Positions 59,901 to 64,000 of a stretch of DNA of 64,000 bases are shown one piece after another. Origin of the DNA: Stenotrophomonas sp. PS02298 (GTDB lineage Bacteria; Pseudomonadota; Gammaproteobacteria; Xanthomonadales; Xanthomonadaceae); NCBI RefSeq assembly GCF_029959445.1, contig NZ_JASCOR010000002.1, positions 1 to 64,000 on the forward strand. Direction: 5' to 3'. Numbering within the stretch: the first letter of the stretch is position 1; each line of letters starts with the position of its first letter. Position numbers and translations under genes: made by a program. The notes beneath the pieces were generated by a model. That model did no database searches. It saw only the letters and a program-made list of their open reading frames with translations, and was not told the origin of the DNA.

Positions 59901-61418
59901 ACGGACAGCGCCCTGACCAACATGGTGTCGTCCTTTGGGTTCGTGTACTACCTGGGCGCCACGCCGGCGGCTGCGCTGGTCAACCTCAGCCAGACCGCCT
60001 TGGTCAGCTATCCGTTCCTGGCCGCGCGCCATGGCCCCGTGAAGGCCATGAATTACCTGCTGGCTGCCAGCCGGGATGCAGTGCGGACTATGGGCAATAT
60101 CCAGAAGACGTTGACCGACCCAGACGAGGTCAAGGCCTATCAGGCGCTGCAGGCCTCTGGCGCGATCGACAAGACGCAGGCACACAACTTGGCAGGTATC
60201 GCCGAGGGCGGCATGACCGGGTACAACCCGGCTTGGTCCAAGGCCATGGAGATCATCGGTTGGGGCTTCCACAAGACCGAGGTGGTGAATCGCGAGGCCA
60301 CCGGCATGGCCGCATTCCGCTTGGCCAAGGATGGCGGCGCTGGGTTTGACGAGGCGGTCAAGTTCGCCCAGGACACCATCTTCGACACCCACTTCGACTA
60401 CAGCAATGCCAACCGTGCGCGGTTCATGCAGAGCGGTACCGCCAAGGTGCTGCTGATGTTCCGGCAGTACAGCCTGAACATGTCGTGGGCGCTCGGCCGG
60501 ATGGTCTGGCAGGCAACCAAGGGCCAGAGCCCGGAGGTGCGCCAGATTGCCCGGCGGAACTTGGCCGGCGTCATGGGCATGAGCGCCCTGTTCTCGGGCG
60601 CCCTGGGCCTGCCGATGATGGGTGTGGCCATGGGTACCCTCAACGCCCTGCAGTCCGCGTTCGGTGACGACGACGAGCCTTGGGACGCGGAAACGGAGTT
60701 CCGAGCGTTCCTCGCCGAGGCACTGGGCCCCAGCGGCGCCGAGGTTCTGCTGCGGGGCCCGGTCAACAAACTCACCGGGGCCAACATTGCCGGCCGAGTT
60801 GGGTTGGACTCGTTGTGGATCCGCGACGCCGATCGGGAGCTCGAGGGCAGAGGGCTGTTCAACCACTTGCTCGAGCAGGCGGCAGGCCCGATGGGGGGCG
60901 TTCTCAAAAACGTCCTGGTGGGCACCCAGCAGGTCGGAGAGGGCCACACGATGCGCGGTGTCGAGACCATGCTGCCCAAGGGCCTGAAGGACATGATCAA
61001 GGCTGGGCGGTATGCAACGCAGGGGGTCAATACCTTGCGTGGCGATCCAGTGCTCGAGGACGTGAGTCCGTGGCAGGTGCTGCTCCAGGGCGCCGGCTTC
61101 AGCCCAGCCGAGGTGGCGGAGCGGTATGAACGCAACCGCGCGCTGAAGAACTACGAGGAGCACATCACCAAGCGACGCCAGAGCCTGATGAATGCCTACG
61201 CCATGGCCATCCGGAACGGTGACGCAGCGGATCGAGTTGCGGTCATGGAGAAGGTCCGTGCGTTCAACAAGGCGAACCCGGAGCTCGCCATCTCGTCCGA
61301 CAGCATCCGGGCTTCTTTGAAGTCCCGGGCCAGGTACAGCGCGAAGGCCGAAGCCGGCATCGTCATCAATCCGAAATTGGCCGCACGCCTGCAGGAGAGG
61401 GTTGGGCCGGCGGAGTAG
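50979..61418 (+). CDS. Giant polyvalent injected protein (3479 aa)
   Basis: An uninterrupted 3479-residue frame, about 17 percent of the prophage. N-terminal ~390 residues are Ala-rich amphipathic helices like ejection proteins. Regions, approximate residues: InPase-like 1049-1177 (KKGHRRINGHDISIENPA, HYGYIKGTVGKDKDHVDVFM); LPD module 1387-1490 (PLSKSWPEPDYQKLLDSG); LPD1-like with HExxH 1667-1788 (SLAHEWFHGLDNYF); ADP-ribosyltransferase-like 1940-2101 (QTVFHGTGEQFYTFSKH, PLGHFFTTDRNLAKRYAE); zincin-like 2107-2260 (VLAHEAIGHYGVE); MuF C-terminal-like 2324-2487 (SREVLRQLPELLADPQAVFD); PLxRFG motif near 2790 (YFPLQRFG); LPD38-like membrane-active tail 2968-3195. Known polyvalent proteins are delivered with phage or plasmid DNA to counter host defences. 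Confidence 0.88.
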   Translation: MADNMFDKYRENAGTPPPGSSARSTNPFIQYAARPQPSAAAPSFPVAKRPERSWGQVAGDSALGVASGAANIIGGVVEMKASTRPDNLARQGLRVLDRLGVAGMNDLAAKIPRTPSEAMLGHAAGTENAAVSAGVKAASDWIGSKQSDALKNEKQELAQTEGFFGSAKKVLTSPALLGNFVAEQVPNLVTMGGGTRLAAARAGQRALAGAVAKGLGEEAASAAASAAGRKAAIATATGLTTLMETGAAGQQTYQQAIDQPQAVWDANPEYRRMIAAGTADSTAKETIARGASMQAQAITAPIAAAAGRFAAPFEADIFTRGLVRKPLAVLQGAARETIEETIQEGGSQFSSNIGQQQVDPNQATWAGVPEAAGTGAALGAVMGGGMATGGVITSHQSRIAPRPQPPAMPPPELPPQQLALPPSNGEPAYGVNIVTPGGTVLTPEQRGLDPRVIGEPSAPVPNPNAVPGVRAGSDSFNQQALVASRPKATVPFPNAAPGSLSEAANLTAEARTPNAGQASVGDPSQEPSDPLSQSAAPMAPTIAPPWVDTETGEQTRAPTSSDIEQLLHANFEYQARNGGGISTAAALTAMREQYGLGRSVVGPALSKVKAERKRGVTSAVNPNTGALADNEANLRQQVQAAAAERKARVALATGINALPLDEATVAPVVDGVAEVGAGQTSAFNLDDSPSIPVRRKEWDEATGRVREATGEGRIIDYGGRKMLLRNINGVMVPFYLSTGAGGKADVAAGKWYPFFGIGADGWINKLGSKEINNFYGSAELKKVAEQLDREIGDVREAAHEKAGVTGPHVDFINQSMLSPTENERSDTRKKVDATIADILGKVDAGTSAPAAVASRGTDVAKVAESAGSGATIASGRELDRVAVGATDGWSNQNAQAARDNADRHGITSEIEQLFANGGTARQVQAVLGDRLSFMPVEERGSFVVQVRATLGIPSRSTAEGKAEFDQWKSTRDARFAPRATGEGLGGDGVPIAAALAADSEVSGKAAVAPIAAPGPVEPAVDLAGAAAEAATSPTNELPQPTEAQKEAGNYKKGHRRINGHDISIENPAGSKRSPDWPALKNHYGYIKGTVGKDKDHVDVFMTDQAEDPALPVFVVDQVNKDGSFDEHKVVMGTATEAEARSTYLDNYEKGWTGLGGIKQMTQDEFKAWVRDPKKTTRRVTRSPRTTAAPVEAAVAAPAPAPAPAPKAATTYTPRVRKIGGSPEYDRNDVGTLGAYFQPGRVVKGYAGQLDKVLEFNPSVDKHGRWSVKVQRVDKDGEFVPGEDARWHSTSPAPRDLAEVLGKPEMKPRRAAAAKPVADAQEPKARKSRAADVALAYGGPAFKVAAEEAKADSRGTGSVGVDRVSAAATTAEPVAEAVAKPKADGAAIEDFGETLHGARKHYAAAYAERMRQAYELDLATTPLSKSWPEPDYQKLLDSGAEPFSVAWVRAARDEIPNRPSAAWKLKGWAGQVEVLRDAAARLLDGSVDATKLRELTAQHPGVAAKLQGRMDLYQAVGHDKSLKGITLRSGEYTVYGGERYNPPRTVYTVESRSAGKSWPKTLAEGDTKEAAIEAFKALQAAPSAAASEGKAPTRFDIISLRSSVAGSESVPRFAVAKKIGREYVELESFDSIKEARTYRAEHQQDLEKKLEQLKDIPAERRDANEPRVGIDHRAGADVTPAQFSEAFGFRGVQFGNYVEDGRRQRDLNDAYDGLLDLAGVLGIEPRALSLNGTLGLAFGARGRGGKRAAAAHFERGTVVINLTKANGAGSLAHEWFHGLDNYFARMRGDSQGMVTDNPRAKGRDGAQGIRPEMAGAFDALRRAIDASGMADRSAELDRVRSTPYWTTPPEMAARAFESYVIDKLADQGQANDYLANVVAEEAFEGMRALATGKPGKRSYPYPSADEAPALRAAFDEFFQTIESERMPDGSVRLFSLPADPVDSPAFKRWFAGSQVVGANGRPQTVFHGTGEQFYTFSKHRSGEATGHATAPLGHFFTTDRNLAKRYAENASDGVPADERVIDAHLRVENPYVMPLEEAQSLDTPEASAAFQAYLQRQGFDGIQIPEAKTWIAFRPEQIKSASENRGSFELTNPDIRFSRGDSGPGLTFDRALQLKNELTAKWGDNAPNVVVVRSAEDFPSSAKADPAYRRAEGLYNGSPTIWINAGAITNEARFGQVLAHEAIGHYGVESVVGKAEWGQIVDAIDRLASTGSGSAALQSVLDSVAKRYGTVDRETFAKEAIAVMAERGIRNSFTSRVVASVRRFLRRLMPSLQWSESDVRDLLSQADGFLRVGRNAGERQSTVQAYAFSQSDTGAALRPDPEEATAYRAEFDKTVNSLRTVVPPIPVGRTPQVLRTLGAPDLPITVTRDVVRKASNGVKHDVSREVLRQLPELLADPQAVFDSKAEAGGLAVLLNAKDASGRPVMVALHLQQQQNRMVINRVASAYGRPEVQYQAWTREGLLRYVADAKNPDLVRLVGLQLPVSGSPDQGSSGRKVLARADLVNEAPDQVRPAQQDPAAFDPERRLFSLPASDALDDIDAIQKGLQGEGLLARAKQLLAGMTPKKLKDAKRPTWLGALATRHLTELGADYFQNINHYSDYLAKMQADRNQLQGEAEVVAEAARKWVGKNKAEAQQLFDLMHDATVDGVDPSKAYQPLMFKMPGQSGQFQVTKKNIKHAIAVKKQQMKERSGDSKVNMINEIKALEAMGYAEPRRQKQYAPLVDRWNQLSPEAQGIYKQFRDAYRQRSDAMEEALAQRIEDLSGDGVSEAQRRKLVQRMREQFESARLQGVYFPLQRFGQHYVSAEKDDTNTFMMFQTLNELEQAVNDLKAKGWTITAHGKKGDKVLAKDAPSGTFVADVIQQLRQSHVSDKVQDEIYQLYLEALPELSMRKHSIHRKGIPGFDPDAVRAFAYNMHHGSHQLARLRYSHKLQGVVDLIQKQQDEARKEDGADVRRIVAGDTIIEELKRRHDWIMNPTDSALTNMVSSFGFVYYLGATPAAALVNLSQTALVSYPFLAARHGPVKAMNYLLAASRDAVRTMGNIQKTLTDPDEVKAYQALQASGAIDKTQAHNLAGIAEGGMTGYNPAWSKAMEIIGWGFHKTEVVNREATGMAAFRLAKDGGAGFDEAVKFAQDTIFDTHFDYSNANRARFMQSGTAKVLLMFRQYSLNMSWALGRMVWQATKGQSPEVRQIARRNLAGVMGMSALFSGALGLPMMGVAMGTLNALQSAFGDDDEPWDAETEFRAFLAEALGPSGAEVLLRGPVNKLTGANIAGRVGLDSLWIRDADRELEGRGLFNHLLEQAAGPMGGVLKNVLVGTQQVGEGHTMRGVETMLPKGLKDMIKAGRYATQGVNTLRGDPVLEDVSPWQVLLQGAGFSPAEVAERYERNRALKNYEEHITKRRQSLMNAYAMAIRNGDAADRVAVMEKVRAFNKANPELAISSDSIRASLKSRARYSAKAEAGIVINPKLAARLQERVGPAE

Positions 61419-61524
61419 AAAGTGTGCATACAAAGGCGAGTTTCGTGCGCCCCAATGACGGAGGCTTCAAAAGGTGCACTTTCGAGGCGTCGGCAATCCG
61501 CCGGCGCTGTTACAGGGGTTGGTT

Positions 61525-61863
61525 TTGAAAAAGGAAAAGCAAAGCAAGCGTGCCCTGGTCCTTTCGTTTGGCAAAGAGGTTGCACCGGGTGGCTTCCATC
61601 CGCTGCGGCCGGATCAGGACGCTAGCAGCGGCAGGTCAGGAGGCGGGATCCGCCAACCGGCGGCCGAGACCTCGATGGAGAAAGACCTCACCGACGACCA
61701 TGTGGTTCTGTACGCCGAGTTTCGCAAGAGCCGAGGCACTCCAACGCCAGGTGTCGTGCAGCAGTTTGACCAGATCACCAAGGACATGTTGACCCAAGCC
61801 CGGTCTACCCAGGTGGTGGCAACTCTGATTCGTGCTGAACTGGGTCTCCCAGAGCTGCCTTGA
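61525..61863 (+). CDS. Hypothetical protein (112 aa)
   Basis: Start TTG 61525 chosen for an AGGGG site six bases upstream; ATG 61675 would give a shorter form. Basic N-terminus (KKEKQSKRALVLSFGKEVAP), then a helical end (LTDDHVVLYAEFRKSRGTPT, QITKDMLTQARSTQVVATLI). First of the accessory genes at the right end. Unrecognised. Confidence 0.58.
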   Translation: MKKEKQSKRALVLSFGKEVAPGGFHPLRPDQDASSGRSGGGIRQPAAETSMEKDLTDDHVVLYAEFRKSRGTPTPGVVQQFDQITKDMLTQARSTQVVATLIRAELGLPELP

Positions 61864-61880
61864 TCACCCGCTCTGGTGGG

Positions 61881-62120
61881 CTATCGCTCGCCAGAGTCAT
61901 CCTCCTGGGCAATGGCACCGACCGTCCGCAGGATCCGCTCAACGGCTTGGCCAAGGTAGGCTTCGTCGCCGGCATTCACCAAGGTTTCGAGCGGTTCCGC
62001 CTCGCCCACAATGGCTTCGAGGCGCTCGCCCTCCAGCTCCTGTTCCATGATTTCCCAGGCGCGAGCCTCCAGAAGGGCCAGGCGTTCGTCCAGCTGTGCA
62101 CGGGTCAGTTTTCCGTTCAT
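61881..62120 (-). CDS. Small acidic coiled-coil protein (79 aa)
   Basis: Leftward, 79 residues: LTRAQLDERLALLEARAWEI, then EQELEGERLEAIVGEAEPLE. ATG 62120 has AGGA at good spacing. Its stop faces the preceding gene's stop (convergent), and it is divergent from the SRAP gene with a 56-base gap, so it can be expressed in the lysogen. Function unknown. Confidence 0.65.
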   Translation of the reverse strand: MNGKLTRAQLDERLALLEARAWEIMEQELEGERLEAIVGEAEPLETLVNAGDEAYLGQAVERILRTVGAIAQEDDSGER

Positions 62121-62176
62121 GCTTTGATCCTACGCTGCGGTCGTTATGCTCGGGTCAAGTCAAGGGAGGTCAGACA

Positions 62177-63121
62177 ATGTGCTATTCGGCTCAGATCGAA
62201 GCTGACTACAAGAAGCTGCTCCTGCACTTGGGGCCGGTCATGTCGCTGTCCGAGTTCGCCGCGCTTTGGCTGCGGAACAACGGTGGCGAGCGGCGCAAGA
62301 TCCCCAAGGCCTTGCTGGACACCGTTGGCCCCCTGCTTCCCCAAGAGGCCCAGAACGTGATGGCGGCAGCTCAGGCGTCCGACGAAAAGGACTGGCAGGA
62401 GGAATTGTTCGTACAGGCGCGGCGATTGGCAGACAACAAGCGGAAACTCGAGACCAAGTTCACCAAGACGGCCGAGAAGGAGGTCGGCATCGCCACCCGC
62501 AAGGTAGATCAGTACAAGGGCTGGCTGCAGGACCTGCAGAGGCAGCAGCTGGAGGGCCGGGATTGGCGGTTCTTCCCGCAGTGGTGGGTGCCCGTTGTCG
62601 TGCGCGAGGGCGACGGCTATGCAGTCAAGCCGATGCGCTACCAGCTCCGGAAGCCAGGCCTGCCAGCCTCCTCTGATTGGGTTGGGTCAGGTGCGACGCG
62701 GCGGCTTTCGGGCACTTACAACGCCAGGCGAGACAATCTCGAGAGGTACTGGAAGAACCAGTTCGGGTACACCCACGGACTCATGGTGGTGTCGAGTTTC
62801 TATGAAAACGTGGATGGGGAGGACGGGAAGAGCCGCCGAATCAAGTTCACCCCAAGGACCGGCGAGCCGATGCTGGTGGCGTGCCTATGGGCCAACTGGC
62901 AGGACCCTGCTGGTGAAGAGCCGGACATGCTGTGCTTCGCAGCTGTTACAGACGAGCCAGAACCAGAGGTCGCCGCTGCGGGGCACGATCGCACCATCAT
63001 CAACCTGCGGCCGGAGAACGTGGAGCGCTGGCTCAACCCGGACCCGGCGAACCTCGGCGAGCTGTACGAGATCTTCGACGACAAACGCCACCCGTACTAT
63101 GAGCACCGGGCGGCTGCGTGA
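62177..63121 (+). CDS. SRAP (HMCES/YedK) domain protein
   Basis: 314 residues. Mature N-terminal Cys2 (MCYSAQ) plus GTYNARRDN (Asn182), VSSFYENV (Glu210) and AGHDRTIINLRPENVERWLN (His270) match the SRAP active site, which forms a thiazolidine crosslink to abasic sites in ssDNA. A ~100-residue helical insertion between the N-terminus and the core is larger than in YedK. A phage SRAP could protect AP sites in modified or damaged phage DNA. GGAGG precedes ATG 62177. Confidence 0.9.
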   Translation: MCYSAQIEADYKKLLLHLGPVMSLSEFAALWLRNNGGERRKIPKALLDTVGPLLPQEAQNVMAAAQASDEKDWQEELFVQARRLADNKRKLETKFTKTAEKEVGIATRKVDQYKGWLQDLQRQQLEGRDWRFFPQWWVPVVVREGDGYAVKPMRYQLRKPGLPASSDWVGSGATRRLSGTYNARRDNLERYWKNQFGYTHGLMVVSSFYENVDGEDGKSRRIKFTPRTGEPMLVACLWANWQDPAGEEPDMLCFAAVTDEPEPEVAAAGHDRTIINLRPENVERWLNPDPANLGELYEIFDDKRHPYYEHRAAA

Positions 63122-63429
63122 TACCGCCTCCTGAGTACTTCACCTGGGGGAAGGTCATCGACCTCGAGCGCTTCCCCACCGCGATCATCATCCACGAACT
63201 GGCGGTGTGCAGATTGGTCGAGCGCCTTGATGGCTCATGGTTCGTCCAGCTGGATTACCACCTGCCCCCTCCAAGCGGCAGGGCGACGCATCCTGGGCGG
63301 GACTGCGCGACCTACGAGACTGGCCGGGCCGGTTGTGAGGTGTGGGCGAGGCGACATTGGGACAGGCTTGTGGCCGAGACGGCGGAGCTTGCGCGACAGC
63401 GGAACATCAGGCTCGGTGGGGGGCGGTAA
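63118..63429 (+). CDS. Hypothetical protein linked to SRAP (103 aa)
   Basis: From GTG 63118, overlapping the SRAP stop (GTGA). Beta start (FTWGKVIDLERFPTAIIIHE, CRLVERLDGSWFVQLDYHLP) then a Cys/His region (GRDCATYETGRAGCEVWARR) and a helical end. Translation is coupled to SRAP, suggesting a joint role. Unrecognised. Confidence 0.62.
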   Translation: MIPPPEYFTWGKVIDLERFPTAIIIHELAVCRLVERLDGSWFVQLDYHLPPPSGRATHPGRDCATYETGRAGCEVWARRHWDRLVAETAELARQRNIRLGGGR

Positions 63430-63581
63430 GGACCGCCTTACCAGCGCTTGTCGGCACAAAAAAAGGGGTGTCATCGTGGTGGCATCGCTACCGTGTCGGG
63501 AGCACGGCAGGATGCGGTTTCCCGTGTCGCCGGGTGTCGCCCGCTGTCGGGCTTAGTGGTTGATTTTACTAATGTCCCGGC

Positions 63582-63630
63582 ACCTTGACATGGTAGGGGT
63601 CACAGGTTCGAACCCTGTACCGCCCACCAC
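63582..63630. repeat. attR: attR core (49-bp direct repeat, copy 2)
   Basis: Identical to 3491-3539: the original 3' half of tRNA-Val. The DNA between 63430 and 63581 carries no gene but contains repeated TGTCG words and a TGGCATCGC, possible integrase arm sites. Confidence 0.93.
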
Positions 63631-63668
63631 TTCGGGTTCCGGTAAACGGATCGAGGTGAAGAAAGAAA

Positions 63669-63694
63669 GGGCCGGCATGATTGCCGGCTTTTTC
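63669..63694 (+). terminator. Original terminator of tRNA-Val, displaced by the prophage
   Basis: GCCGGC-ATGATT-GCCGGC stem-loop, extended by G-T and A-T pairs, followed by TTTTTCG, 39 bases past the attR core. It fits the terminator of the intact tRNA-Val before integration. The tRNA at attL now lacks it. Confidence 0.78.
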
Positions 63695-63831
63695 GTTTTC
63701 GGCGCTCTGCGGGTGCGCTCATGCGCCCGAGCGCTCCATGAACTTCCAAGCACGGTGGCAGGCGCGGCTGGGTTCAAGTTTGATACTGCGGCTGTCACGG
63801 CGCGATTTGGCTTGGTAGGTTGGCCTTTGAA

Positions 63832-64000
63832 TCAGCGAGCTTGGCAGGTAGTGATGCCATTGGCGGAAGCGCAGCCGATACGGAAGCTGGTGCCGATTGG
63901 GCCTGTTACCGGAATGCCTCTTCTTTGCGCTTCGATCAGGAAGTTCTGAAGGTCTGCTGCAGGAGGCCCGTTGAACTCGTACTCGCGGTATCCGCCCCCG
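63832..64000 (-). CDS. Partial host hypothetical protein (C-terminal 56 codons, truncated by window edge)
   Basis: Minus-strand frame open to the window edge. C-terminal part GGYREYEFNGPPAADLQNFL, then EAQRRGIPVTGPIGTSFRIG and CASANGITTCQAR with two Cys near the end. The codon use is host-like. The start is outside the window, and I cannot name it. Confidence 0.6.
   Translation of the reverse strand, partial: GGGYREYEFNGPPAADLQNFLIEAQRRGIPVTGPIGTSFRIGCASANGITTCQAR

Larger units (their letters stand above)
3491..63630. mobile_element. Complete temperate prophage (about 60.1 kb)
   Basis: The borders are the 49-bp direct repeats at 3491-3539 and 63582-63630, offset by exactly 60,091 bases. Between them lie an integrase next to attL, a repressor/Cro switch, replication, lysis, packaging, P22-like head, tail and ejection genes, and accessory genes. 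I see no transposon insertion or obvious frameshift in an essential structural gene, so it may be inducible. The P22-like portal-scaffold-coat order plus an N4-gp56-type coat suggests a short-tailed virion; that is inference. Confidence 0.95.

Noticed and set aside
59529..61433. Minus-strand 634-codon open frame inside the giant gene
   Set aside because: It is His/Gln/Leu-rich with no motifs and overlaps conserved PLxRFG/LPD38-like sequence on the plus strand.
61487..61507. Hairpin after the giant gene (GCGTCGGC/GCCGGCGC)
   Set aside because: Eight-pair stem but no T tract; not a convincing terminator.
63553..63798. Short open frame across attR containing GGTGFEPVTPTMSR
   Set aside because: This is just the translated tRNA-Val 3' end (the same tail as in integrase), not a gene; it is useful only for predicting the attP form of integrase.
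1..64000. CRISPR arrays, insertion sequences, toxin-antitoxin pairs
   Set aside because: I looked for regularly spaced repeats, transposase motifs and paired small toxin/antitoxin genes and found none I could support.

Overview
The window looks like a high-GC gammaproteobacterial chromosome of the Xanthomonadaceae, most likely Stenotrophomonas or a close relative. This rests on a high-GC uvrB, a FimT/GspH-type pseudopilin and tRNA-Asn and tRNA-Val genes at the left; I could not run a search to confirm the genus. One complete-looking temperate prophage of about 60.1 kb fills most of the window. It sits in the 3' half of tRNA-Val(GAC). A 49-bp core is repeated exactly at 3491-3539 (inside the intact tRNA) and 63582-63630 (the displaced host 3' end). 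The tRNA's own terminator (63669-63694) now lies 60 kb away from the tRNA.

Layout. Bases 1-3463 are host: a possible mobile-element fragment after a G-rich edge, then tRNA-Asn, a pseudopilin and uvrB. From 3489 to 15728 runs a long leftward early operon: integrase, a helix-turn-helix (excisionase-like) protein, and more than 20 small, translationally coupled genes. Recognisable products are DUF1643, VVA0879-like, J-domain, MazG-like, HNH, CsrA, RdgC and winged-helix proteins. Its promoter (15758-15786) is overlapped by two copies of the dyad CTATCGGTATACCGATAG. The same dyad recurs between the divergent repressor (16732-17124) and Cro-like (17198-17488) genes, so one repressor probably controls both transcription units. 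Rightward early genes follow: DUF1376 and lambda P-like replication proteins, DUF1064, and a candidate late regulator.

A leftward membrane-protein gene (22083-22583) and a non-coding stretch (22584-23089) separate early from late genes. That stretch holds tandem dyads, strong hairpins, an initiator-type tRNA-Met(CAT) and a GNRA-loop hairpin pair. Lysis genes come next (M15 endopeptidase, holin-like, spanin-like), then tail-fibre genes ending in an S74-type chaperone domain. A P22-like head module follows: TerS, TerL, portal, scaffold-like, N4-gp56-type coat, gp4-like and gp10-like. After it are tail and internal-virion genes, and a single 3479-residue gene for a polyvalent injected protein carrying InPase-like, LPD1, ADP-ribosyltransferase-like, zincin-like, MuF-C-like and PLxRFG/LPD38-like regions. 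The right end carries an SRAP-family protein and small accessory genes.

Taken together this is a podovirus-like temperate phage that integrates with a tyrosine recombinase. It probably carries its restriction and defence countermeasures inside the virion as one giant protein. The most unusual features are the structured RNA segment with an initiator-like tRNA, the integrase C-terminus that changes on excision, a zinc-ribbon gene antisense to another gene, and the giant polyvalent protein.
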